Origin: Onstottus_A sp036505875 | GTDB lineage: Bacteria; Acidobacteriota; Blastocatellia; UBA7656 | Direction of reading: 5' to 3' | Assembly: GCA_036505875.1 (NCBI GenBank) | Contig: DASXSR010000076.1 | Coordinates: forward strand, 1 to 25,331 | Length of the DNA: 25,331 nucleotides | Shown here: positions 16,601-22,428 of the stretch, one piece after another | Numbering within the stretch: the stretch's first letter is position 1 | Layout: each line of letters begins with the position of its first letter | Notes under the pieces: model-generated | Told to the model about the DNA's origin: nothing | What the model saw: only the letters and a program-made list of their open reading frames with translations | Databases searched by the model: none | Made by a program: the position numbers and the translations under genes

Positions 16601-16928
16601 CAGTCACTGGAACGACGTATACGTCGGTATTTCCTTCGTATTGCGCGCTGAAAGCGATCAGCGAGCCATCGGGCGAGAACGCGGGATTGGTCTCGACCCC
16701 CGAGTCGCTGGTTAAGCGGCGAACATTCTTGCCGTTGAGATCGGCAACCCACAAGTCCCCCGCGTATACAAAGGCGATGTTGTTCCTGCTGATTGCGGGC
16801 TGGCTGAGCAATCTAGTGTCGTTGACATCGGGCCCGTTGACTGGGGCAGCTGATGACCCAGCCGAAGATAGCAGCAGTAATCCCAAAGCTAGGAATACAA
16901 TTCGTGTTGCAAATGACCTGAGGCGCAT
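13623..16928 (-). CDS. Secreted Tricorn-like S41 peptidase with beta-propeller and PDZ domains
   Basis: An 1101-residue exported protease of the Tricorn type (MEROPS S41). A signal peptide (about 1-27, ending SSAGSSAA) is followed by many WD40-like/PD40 beta-propeller blades, for example FSPDGSLIAFSA (89-100), WSPDGKSIAYFSDE and WSPDSQKISYADN. The C-terminal part has a helical core, a PDZ domain (about 794-877) and the catalytic S41 domain. The predicted triad is H766 (in ELSVGHHRVGG), S989 (in TAGSGGD) and E1047 (in VENVGVPPDI). The residue before the histidine, serine in archaeal Tricorn (Ser745), is Gly765 here. The ATG at 16928 has AAGGAGAA upstream. Soil acidobacteria carry many such proteins, which are thought to degrade oligopeptides in the periplasm. 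It converges with the lipoprotein cassette. Confidence 0.95.
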   Translation of the reverse strand: MRLRSFATRIVFLALGLLLLSSAGSSAAPVNGPDVNDTRLLSQPAISRNNIAFVYAGDLWVADLNGKNVRRLTSDSGVETNPAFSPDGSLIAFSAQYEGNTDVYVVPVTGGVPTRLTWHPGPDTVQCFTPDGSAVLFTSPRAVFSNRYTQLYTVPVKGGVEEPVGPPNANEATYSPDGSRLAYNPIYEAFNQWKHYRGGTHSVITLFRFSDKSTQKIPQPEGRCNDVDAMWMGDTIYFRSDRNGEFNLFSFDTKTNAIKQITSHKDFPVLAASSGGGQIIYEQAGYLHIFDPKTAHTAKLTIGVAADLAETRTRFVKGTRWIRSSSISPTGARAAFEFRGEIVTVPAEKGDARNLTNTPGVHERSPVWSPDGKSIAYFSDESGEYELHIRSQDGKGDVRKIKLNGSGFYDVPVWSPDSQKISYADNSRTLYWLDVKTGAPKKVASEYLYGPATGKTMHHIWSPDSKWISYTLSTKAYIQAVYAYSIDQDKSFAITDGLSEVSEPVFDESGKYLYFFGSTDAGPVKDWFSMSNADMRATRSIYLAVLRKNLPNPLAKESDEEKGIQKEERPRDQQKPAPEPFSIDFDGINHRILAISIPAGNYRNLQAGAAGQFYYIEAPFAPAPVAFGQPQGPPPTTLHQYDLNKRKDEAFMPGVTDYELSADKKKVLYVSGNSWGIVAVTPKPQPGAGKINTEAIEVHIDPRAEWNQMFNEAWRINRDYFYATNYHGADWKAMREKYSIFLPHVATRGDLNRVIQWMCSELSVGHHRVGGGDQFVEPKNVPGGLLGADYSIENGRYRFKKVYGGLNWNPELRAPLTEPGVDVKAGEYLLAVRGQDLRPPTNLYSLFENTAGKIIEITVGPNPDGTGSRTLSVVPIPNEGALRNRDWVEGNLKKVDEATGGRVAYVYVPNTSTLGHTYFKRYFYPQSYKEAIIVDERFNGGGQVADYYIDILRRPLGAYWAMRYGADLKTPTASIQGPKVMLIDETAGSGGDLLPWMFRKFGVGKLIGKRTWGGLVGTLGFPILMDGAVVTAPNLAIWTPEEGWTVENVGVPPDIEVEQTPAEVMSGHDPQLERAIQVVMEELKKNPPAKATRPPYPVKVK

Positions 16929-17051
16929 GACTTCTCCTTCTACGAGTTGATTTCTGCCACTGGCGAGAAAGAAAAACTAGACCCAAGAGCGAGAATTGTC
17001 TAGGTCGTTCCAAACGTCAACCGCTTGTTGAGCTGTTGAAAGAGCCAATTC

Positions 17052-17126
17052 CGCCACGAGGTCACCAAGGCACGAAGGAGCACGAGTAGTCTTTGTGCAG
17101 CTTCGTGCCTTCGTGGCTTTGTGGCG
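17052..17126. repeat. Large imperfect inverted repeat built of CACGAAG-like heptads
   Basis: Two ~35-base arms (17052-17087 and 17091-17126) are imperfect reverse complements. They share exact blocks such as CGCCAC at the outer ends and AAGGCACGAAG inside. Each arm is a run of degenerate heptads (CACGAAG, CACAAAG, CACCAAG). The element fills most of the 204-base spacer between the LanC-like gene's stop and the S41 gene's start. It resembles dispersed palindromic repeats in several environmental phyla and may act as a transcript-end hairpin. The mechanism of spread is unknown. Confidence 0.65.
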
Positions 17127-17132
17127 TCCGCT

Positions 17133-18434
17133 TCAAAACGGAGAGTCAGGAAATCTGATTGCGGGCCGCCGTCCTTTTTGAAGCGCGTCCAGATGAAACA
17201 GAAGCATTCCGATCCCAGCCGCGCCTTGCATGTAACCTGTTTGTGCTACGAGGAGTTCGGGCTTGACTCGGTGCTCTGCTTGAATCCATCTCATTCCACT
17301 CGTGTCCCGCGTTGCCTTGGTCATAAGCTGCGCGGCGACGCGCTTCGAGAAATCCAAATACGACTTCTCGCGGGTCACCTGATACAAGCTTAGAAAGAAC
17401 TCCGCGACGCCTGCCGAGCCACAGCACTGGCTGACGTTGCTCCAGAACCCCGGTGTCTGCCTTTCAGGGATTCCGCTTTTCATAATGGCGCGCGCAGACC
17501 GCCCGACCCAATCCATCCACGCGTGGTCACCCGTCGCTTGATAGAGGCGATAAAACAACCGTGCTGTTCCAACCGGCCCGTGACACCAGCCGAGGTAATA
17601 AAGGTCTTTTCCGTCCGGCTCGTTGTGGAAGATCAAGCACACGTCGCCTTCTGTCTTGGCGACAGCCTGAAGGTATCTTGCGCCGGCAAGCGCGGCATCA
17701 AGAAACCGGCGATCCTTTGTCTCTTGATAAACAGTCGCCAGAAAGTAAGCAATGCCGGCAGTGCCGTGCGAGAAGTTAGGCATCAGTCGCGCGAAAGTAG
17801 GATTCATTGCCCATTTCAAGCCATTGTTTTCGGGCTTTGCCAATTCGATCAGCCGATCGCCACATTGGATCGCAAGCCGACGAAGTGACGGCTCGTTCAA
17901 CTCACGTGCTGCGTACAACAGGAACAGCCCGATACCGGCACTGCCAGCAATGATGTCAGTCGTGTCGTTCCACTCAATTCCCTTCCCGGCTGTCTTCGCG
18001 CGTTCGATGAGCAACCGTGTGCACTGCAAAGCCGCTTGGCGATACTTCGACTCGCCGGTGGCTTTGAAGGTCTCGGTCAAGACGAAACCGATTCCCGCGA
18101 TGCCTTCGTAAAGTCCAGGTTCCTTTTCACCAGCAAGCACGGCAAGCAAACTGTCGGCTCCCGCGCGCGCGTCTTTCAGAAACGACTCGTCCCCAGTCGA
18201 GCGATAAGCTTCGAGGAAGAAAAGGATCACGCCCGGCGATCCGGCATAGAGGGAGGTAGAGGCAGACTTCGGATCGCGAGGATCTGCTAGCCAGGTAACG
18301 CCTGGATTGGTTTGTACGGTCGATGCTCTTATCCAGCGGGCCGCCTCGATTGCGGCTTCACAATAGGACGGCTCTGCAGCAAGAATCGGAAGCCCGAGAA
18401 AGGCAGACAGCGTTAGGCTTGCAATGATCTTCAT
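17133..18434 (-). CDS. Secreted LanC-like protein with CCG zinc motif
   Basis: A 433-residue LanC-superfamily alpha/alpha toroid. LanC enzymes form lanthionine rings by adding Cys thiols to dehydroalanine/dehydrobutyrine; eukaryotic LanCL proteins use glutathione. Seven GxxG-type repeats are visible (near 65, 110, 163, 222, 284, 337 and 402), as expected for the barrel. The zinc site is C284 in GWCHGPVG and C337-C338 in QCCGSAG. This CCG form replaces the common CHG histidine ligand and is known from ProcM-like LanM cyclases. H223 in SHGTAG matches the catalytic histidine of NisC. An N-terminal signal peptide (1-20, ending LPILAA) predicts export, which is unusual for cyclases. No convincing precursor peptide lies beside it. 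The ribosome site is weak. The family is certain; the substrate is unknown. Confidence 0.9.
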   Translation of the reverse strand: MKIIASLTLSAFLGLPILAAEPSYCEAAIEAARWIRASTVQTNPGVTWLADPRDPKSASTSLYAGSPGVILFFLEAYRSTGDESFLKDARAGADSLLAVLAGEKEPGLYEGIAGIGFVLTETFKATGESKYRQAALQCTRLLIERAKTAGKGIEWNDTTDIIAGSAGIGLFLLYAARELNEPSLRRLAIQCGDRLIELAKPENNGLKWAMNPTFARLMPNFSHGTAGIAYFLATVYQETKDRRFLDAALAGARYLQAVAKTEGDVCLIFHNEPDGKDLYYLGWCHGPVGTARLFYRLYQATGDHAWMDWVGRSARAIMKSGIPERQTPGFWSNVSQCCGSAGVAEFFLSLYQVTREKSYLDFSKRVAAQLMTKATRDTSGMRWIQAEHRVKPELLVAQTGYMQGAAGIGMLLFHLDALQKGRRPAIRFPDSPF

Positions 18435-18552
18435 AGCGCTCGAACAGCCAACGACGGATCAATTGGACCTGGCGGGCTTGCCCCGGCCTAATCCGTTGAT
18501 CGGTCGCATGAGTATAGCAGTGTTCTACCGCGTGAGCGCCGGAAAAGCAAAC

Positions 18553-18621
18553 GGCGGAGGCGACCCAAGAAATTAATCGCTTAACGTTACCAGCCCGTGC
18601 TCTGGCTTGAGCGCCTCCGCC
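18553..18621. terminator. Weak candidate stem-loop between the zincin and LanC-like genes
   Basis: GGCGGAGGCG (18553-18562) and CGCCTCCGCC (18612-18621) are perfect 10-bp inverted arms separated by 49 bases, in the 273-base spacer. The long loop weakens a terminator call. Read on the minus strand it is followed by GTTTGCTTTT, a poor T-tract. Nothing else was recognised in this spacer. Confidence 0.25.
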
Positions 18622-18707
18622 TTTTATTGAACGCACGAGCGCAAAGGTTTTGCCAACTTTTTCTCGCGCCTCGCAGAGCACAGGGTCCATCAGAGGCTAA
18701 CCATGCC

Positions 18708-19589
18708 TTACCTATGCAGAGATTGCCAGACATAGAGAGATTTTGGCTCAGGTTTCTTCAGAGTGCGGGAGGAGGTTTTGAAACATGTCAGGCCTCCAAC
18801 TATATCGTTCTCCCAACGCAGCACTTTCTCTCTTCCTTGAAGATTGAATGTAAGCTGTCGCCATACGTCATGAGGATGACCCTGTAGAGATCGTACAGAC
18901 TTCGCAACGTAGTGCACGCGCTCAGCCAGGCCAAGCTCCCTCCGGATCGGGTTCAAGTAAGTATTCTCGAGCACGCCTGGATCCGCGTCGCCATTTGGCT
19001 CGTCATTCACATCGTAGAGTTTGTGAGCTAACTCGTGCAGTAAGACTAGCCCAACCGTATAGGCCTTTATTGCTTCGTCGTCCGACGCGAAGAATAAGTT
19101 GAAGTCACCAAAGTCTATTTTCATTTCGTAGAGGGTTGCTCGATTGACGCGAGCATCCATGTCGAACTGTATGCCCTTACCGACGCTAGCGAATGCGATC
19201 TCCTCACTTCTTACCGATGCAAGGTTGAATCGTATGTTTGTCGAATTCACAGCGTCGTGGAGGAGCGTGCGCGCCAGAGCCGAGCCGCCCTTGAAGCCCG
19301 CTATAGCATCAATCACAAGCTTGTTGTCCTTATCGAAATGAATGTTCTTGTAGCCGGTCTTGTTCTTCAGATCGTCAAGGAGCTTTCTCTTTTCCTGATC
19401 GCTAAGGTTTATGCTGAAGACCCCCGCAAACTTCCCCTGGGCAGCCAGTCTGGACAACCGCGAAAGGTTAGTCTCGGCAAACAGGGATGACGGCGATGCT
19501 GAAAGCAGGGCCACCAAGCCCGCTACTTGCAAAGCGCTGAAGAGTTGATTTCCTTGCGTGATTAATGAGCAATTGCTATTGCCTTTCAT
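18708..19589 (-). CDS. Exported HExxH metallopeptidase-like protein
   Basis: A 293-residue protein with an N-terminal export signal: hydrophobic core about 18-33, then SSLFA at 34-38, suggesting cleavage near residue 38. The zinc motif HELAH (185-189) lies in a hydrophobic helix, GLVLLHELAHKLYD. It is followed 18 residues later by E208 in VLENTYLNPIRRELGL, a plausible third ligand, as in gluzincins. The arrangement recalls M91-type domains of secreted proteases, but I cannot name the family with confidence. An upstream ATG-like start (base 19730) would add 47 residues in a spacer holding an inverted repeat. I prefer the ATG at 19589 because GAGGT lies about 8 bases upstream and the signal peptide then starts the protein. 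It lies 273 bases upstream of the LanC-like gene on the same strand. Confidence 0.78.
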   Translation of the reverse strand: MKGNSNCSLITQGNQLFSALQVAGLVALLSASPSSLFAETNLSRLSRLAAQGKFAGVFSINLSDQEKRKLLDDLKNKTGYKNIHFDKDNKLVIDAIAGFKGGSALARTLLHDAVNSTNIRFNLASVRSEEIAFASVGKGIQFDMDARVNRATLYEMKIDFGDFNLFFASDDEAIKAYTVGLVLLHELAHKLYDVNDEPNGDADPGVLENTYLNPIRRELGLAERVHYVAKSVRSLQGHPHDVWRQLTFNLQGREKVLRWENDIVGGLTCFKTSSRTLKKPEPKSLYVWQSLHR

Positions 19590-19666
19590 TGAAGTAACCT
19601 CTTTTCGCTCCCACCTACAGAAACGGAAATGGGCTCGAAGAACCGTCACGCCCTTCAGTACAGCGA

Positions 19667-19721
19667 GCGGTAGCGAGCGTGCTGGTAGACTCCAGATCGC
19701 GGGGAGAGCGCTCGCTACCGC
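19667..19721. repeat. 13-bp perfect inverted repeat element, GCGGTAGCGAGCG
   Basis: GCGGTAGCGAGCG (19667-19679) and CGCTCGCTACCGC (19709-19721) are exact inverted arms around 29 bases. GCGAGCG also occurs just before and inside the left arm, giving short direct repeats. It lies directly after the haloperoxidase stop codon, in the spacer before the zincin-like gene. It has no T-tract and looks like a REP-type dispersed palindrome that could end or stabilise the haloperoxidase transcript. Confidence 0.55.
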
Positions 19722-19731
19722 GGTACACATT

Positions 19732-21063
19732 CTAGGAACATCCGCGCTTCGGACAGCGCTGCAGGGCGTGCTTCATGACGAACTGTGCGACCTTACGTCC
19801 CAACCTCGCACCTACCTCGTCGGAATTGCGGAAGTGAATTCCCGAATAGATTCGCGCCCCGATAACTTCATCGACACCTTCGCTGAACGTGCGCCACTGT
19901 CGTGTAATGCCGGTCTGTGTGAGCACCATCGGCACGCCCGGATTGTCGTCGAATAACGACTCGAGGATCATCGCCATCGCGCTGCTGTTCGTCGTATGTC
20001 CGGACGGGTATTCAGGGTGCGGAGGCGTGGCGATTAGCGGCGCCCAGGCTCCATCGGCTGCGGTGGACTCGTTTCCATCGGAGTCGCCGCCCTTGATCGC
20101 CGTAATTGGGCGCCAGAAGTTGTAAGCATACTTCGCGTCCCAGCAGGCGATGCTTGCGTCAGCCGTGGCAAGATACATGAGCGCAAAGGCTCGGGCGGTC
20201 GCCGAGATGCTGAGGTTGCGCGTTGCGAGCACCTGAATCAGGGCAGGGTTCCAGACGGCGGGTGGCGAGGCGCGCCAGAAGAGAGCGATCTGTGTTTGCT
20301 CGTTGGTACGAGTTGAACTGTTCAGCGCGCCGATCCCTTTGATCTCGTTGTAATCCCTCGCGTACTGCTTGCTGTCGAGCGCCGGCGGAGGATCGGGCCG
20401 GAACTGAGAACCACTCCGCAGCACAAACGGAGTCACGTTTCCCCATCCGGGCAGCGAGGCTGGCGCGTCGTTGAGTCGCACCCAGATTCCCGGCGCGCCC
20501 GCTCCAGGGGCCGTGTAATCGAACTGGGCTTGGGCTGAATGATCGTTGGCGCGCAAAGCCAGGATTGCGGCTGCTGCTGATCGTCCGTAAGCGATGCCCG
20601 GATCATTTTGCGACAACCCATGCGCAGCGAGCGATGACTCATAAAACGCGTCAAGCGAAGCGGCCTGACTCTGAAAAAGATTCTTCAGTGCGTGGTGCGC
20701 TGCCGCAATCGCTGCCGCTTCAGGCGAAGCGTTGTTGGGCGCAGCGCCGGGCGACAGGTAGGTTTCATACTTTTCCGTTATGCCATTGACCGCGTCGTGG
20801 ACGGCGACTTGAACGATCGCCATCACACGCGCTTGCGGGCCAGATGTGAGAGCCGACGCCGGCAACAAGGCGAGCGTGATTGCTTGCTGGTTCCATTCCG
20901 TGACTACATTACTGTCCTGTGCCGCCTGGACGGACAATTCTGAACTGGATACCGTGTCAACGCGAGTGGCTTCACTGACTGCCGAGTAGGCGTGTAGACT
21001 CGATAAGAGGGCGACAACGGCGGCTATGACGATGAGTTTTTTCCACGAAGTGTTGGTTTTCAT
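19732..21063 (-). CDS. Vanadium-dependent haloperoxidase (PAP2 superfamily), exported
   Basis: A 443-residue vanadium-dependent haloperoxidase of the PAP2 phosphatase fold. The three vanadate-binding motifs are intact: K311 to R318-P319 in KYAYNFWRP, PSGH at 353-356 in HPEYPSGHTT, and R404 to H410 in ARIYSGIHF. A signal peptide (about 1-27, ending LHAYSA) predicts export. These enzymes oxidise halides with hydrogen peroxide to halogenate organic matter; some relatives act as acid phosphatases, and halide preference cannot be read here. The length and two-helix-bundle layout match bacterial members. The ATG at 21063 has AAGGAGATC 7 bases upstream. It lies 65 bases after the cupin gene, on the same strand, and may share its transcript. 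An inverted repeat follows its stop codon. Confidence 0.93.
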   Translation of the reverse strand: MKTNTSWKKLIVIAAVVALLSSLHAYSAVSEATRVDTVSSSELSVQAAQDSNVVTEWNQQAITLALLPASALTSGPQARVMAIVQVAVHDAVNGITEKYETYLSPGAAPNNASPEAAAIAAAHHALKNLFQSQAASLDAFYESSLAAHGLSQNDPGIAYGRSAAAAILALRANDHSAQAQFDYTAPGAGAPGIWVRLNDAPASLPGWGNVTPFVLRSGSQFRPDPPPALDSKQYARDYNEIKGIGALNSSTRTNEQTQIALFWRASPPAVWNPALIQVLATRNLSISATARAFALMYLATADASIACWDAKYAYNFWRPITAIKGGDSDGNESTAADGAWAPLIATPPHPEYPSGHTTNSSAMAMILESLFDDNPGVPMVLTQTGITRQWRTFSEGVDEVIGARIYSGIHFRNSDEVGARLGRKVAQFVMKHALQRCPKRGCS

Positions 21064-21128
21064 CTTCGATCTCCTTTCCCGTAGTTTCGGTCGCTATCAA
21101 AGAGAGACAAGGTCCATGCTGCACACAC

Positions 21129-21590
21129 TTATTTCTCTAGATAGTCCGTGCCGAATTTGCCGGTGGCGCTGACCTGAACTATCACGCCGCCGTCCTTCGC
21201 CGCCACGAAATGGGGGACGCCGGCCGGGATGACGATGAAGCTGCCCGCCGGGTAGCTCTTTAACTTGGCTGAGTCGAATCTTTTTCCCTCACCAAGGTAC
21301 CAAGTCCCTTCAATGACCGTAACCAATTCGTCCTGTGGATGAGTATGCGCAAGGACACGCGCGTCCGCAGGTATCCTCGCTCGATCGATCCATGCGCCCC
21401 CTTGATTTGAATCACCGAAGAGTTGTGCTCGCTGTCGTCCATCCTTGTAATAAGGCGGCGTGAACCACCGCACTTGTTCGGGGGTCAATCCGACGACCTC
21501 TTTTTTGGTCTTGTTGGTCCAGGTCATTGCCAAGGTTATCGCCGCAAGTACCGTCACTATCGCAGCGGCTGCAAAAAGCATCTTCTTCAT
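21129..21590 (-). CDS. Membrane-anchored or exported cupin-domain protein
   Basis: A 153-residue protein with one N-terminal hydrophobic helix (about 4-23), acting as a signal or anchor, and a single cupin_2 domain. Metal-binding motif 1 is AHTHPQDE with H82, H84 and E88. Motif 2 is GSFIVIPAGVPHFVA with H127. All ligands are intact, so it should bind a divalent metal. The substrate is unknown; relatives include quercetinase-like and ChrR-like proteins. The ATG at 21590 has GGGGAG 4 bases upstream. It is the first gene of the minus-strand exported group and precedes the haloperoxidase by 65 bases. Its upstream region faces the divergent ECF sigma gene, so the 253-base spacer holds promoters in both directions. 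Confidence 0.9.
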   Translation of the reverse strand: MKKMLFAAAAIVTVLAAITLAMTWTNKTKKEVVGLTPEQVRWFTPPYYKDGRQRAQLFGDSNQGGAWIDRARIPADARVLAHTHPQDELVTVIEGTWYLGEGKRFDSAKLKSYPAGSFIVIPAGVPHFVAAKDGGVIVQVSATGKFGTDYLEK

Positions 21591-21803
21591 TTAGCTCCCC
21601 TCTCAGCGGAAAATGAGCGGCGCCTAACGAATGCCCCGACAAGAAGGCTTTGAAAACTTCTTTGCCGCAGCGCTCATGGGATTTCGCTCTTCTGGCTAAT
21701 TCATCTCTCATGTAAGTAGGCGCCAAGCAGGCGAGAATCTCATCACGGGGTGGAGAGTTTTTGACGGACCGGCCTCCGCAGGCAGTGTCGGTTTCACAGG
21801 TGT

Positions 21804-21809
21804 TATAAT
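21804..21809 (+). promoter_or_regulatory. Possible -10 box for the ECF sigma gene
   Basis: TATAAT lies 35 bases upstream of the ATG at 21844. No good -35 box sits 16-18 bases before it. It overlaps an alternative ATG at 21808; a transcript starting near 21816 would exclude that start, which supports 21844. Confidence 0.35.
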
Positions 21810-21843
21810 GTGGCTCCAGATATCTCAATCAAAGCCAGAGGAA

Positions 21844-22428
21844 ATGGCTACGCTCTCGCAAAACGACATAACCGGGCTGTTGCTGAAATGGGGCAGCGGC
21901 AATAAGGCTGCAATGGACGAGCTGATCCCGCTCGTCTACAAGGAACTGCGCCGACTGGCTCATCAATACATGCGGCAAGAGCGTGCCGGGAACACTCTTC
22001 AAACCTCGGCGCTGATTAACGAGGCATATATCAGGCTGGTTGACTACAACAAAATGCGCTGGCAGGACCGCGCACACTTCTTCGCGGTAGCCGCACAGGC
22101 CATGCGTCGAATACTCGTAGAGCGCGCTCGAAGCCGCCGCCGTCAAAAGCGCGGTGGCGCGGCGCAACGGGTTTCTTTAGATGAAGCGGCAGATCTAGCC
22201 GACCAGCGCGCGGCTGACATCATCGCTCTCGATGATGCGCTCACCGATCTTTGCGCTATTGCCCCTCGCAAAGGACAGATAGTCGAGCTCAGGTATTTCG
22301 GCGGCTTAAACATTGAGGAAACCGCTGAAGTTCTCGGCGTATCATCTCCCACGGTGCAGCGCGAATGGCGCGCCGCAAAGGCCTGGTTGTATCGGGCGAT
22401 CAGCGAAGGAATCGGCGATGAAGCCTGA
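21844..22428 (+). CDS. ECF RNA polymerase sigma factor (acidobacterial TIGR02999 type)
   Basis: A 194-residue extracytoplasmic-function sigma factor. Region 2 contains ELRRLAHQYMRQE (about 36-48) and the NEAYIRLVDY and WQDRAHFFAVAAQAMRRILV blocks (about 60-92), typical of the acidobacteria-abundant subfamily. Region 4 carries QIVELRYFGGLNIEETAEVLGVSSPTV in its helix-turn-helix (about 148-174, DNA -35 binding). An ATG at 21808 would add 12 residues; I chose 21844 because the longer form starts inside a TATAAT and family members begin near here, although GAGGA is close to this ATG. Its stop overlaps the kinase start by 11 bases, so the two are translationally coupled. No anti-sigma factor is present; in this family the adjacent kinase is the likely regulatory partner. 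Confidence 0.92.
   Translation: MATLSQNDITGLLLKWGSGNKAAMDELIPLVYKELRRLAHQYMRQERAGNTLQTSALINEAYIRLVDYNKMRWQDRAHFFAVAAQAMRRILVERARSRRRQKRGGAAQRVSLDEAADLADQRAADIIALDDALTDLCAIAPRKGQIVELRYFGGLNIEETAEVLGVSSPTVQREWRAAKAWLYRAISEGIGDEA

Noticed and set aside
18450..18510. Imperfect GATCAACGG / GTCGTTGGC fold upstream of the LanC-like gene, considered as a second attC
   Set aside because: Outer boxes violate consensus and the stem needs several insertions; too weak to call.
18358..18690. Minus-strand 110-codon frame with a GGG motif and a Cys-rich tail, tempting as a lanthipeptide precursor
   Set aside because: Its Cys-rich end overlaps the start of the LanC-like gene in another frame, it has no ribosome site, and the early region is basic and low in Ser/Thr. 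Likely spurious.
21622..21628. GCCTAAC, a perfect attC R''-type box (GTTAGGC on the other strand)
   Set aside because: No matching GTTRRRY partner or paired arms within 150 bases on either strand, so it is not a complete attC.
21412..21828. 138-codon minus-strand frame over the cupin start and spacer
   Set aside because: Overlaps the cupin gene in another frame, has no ribosome site and no recognisable family.
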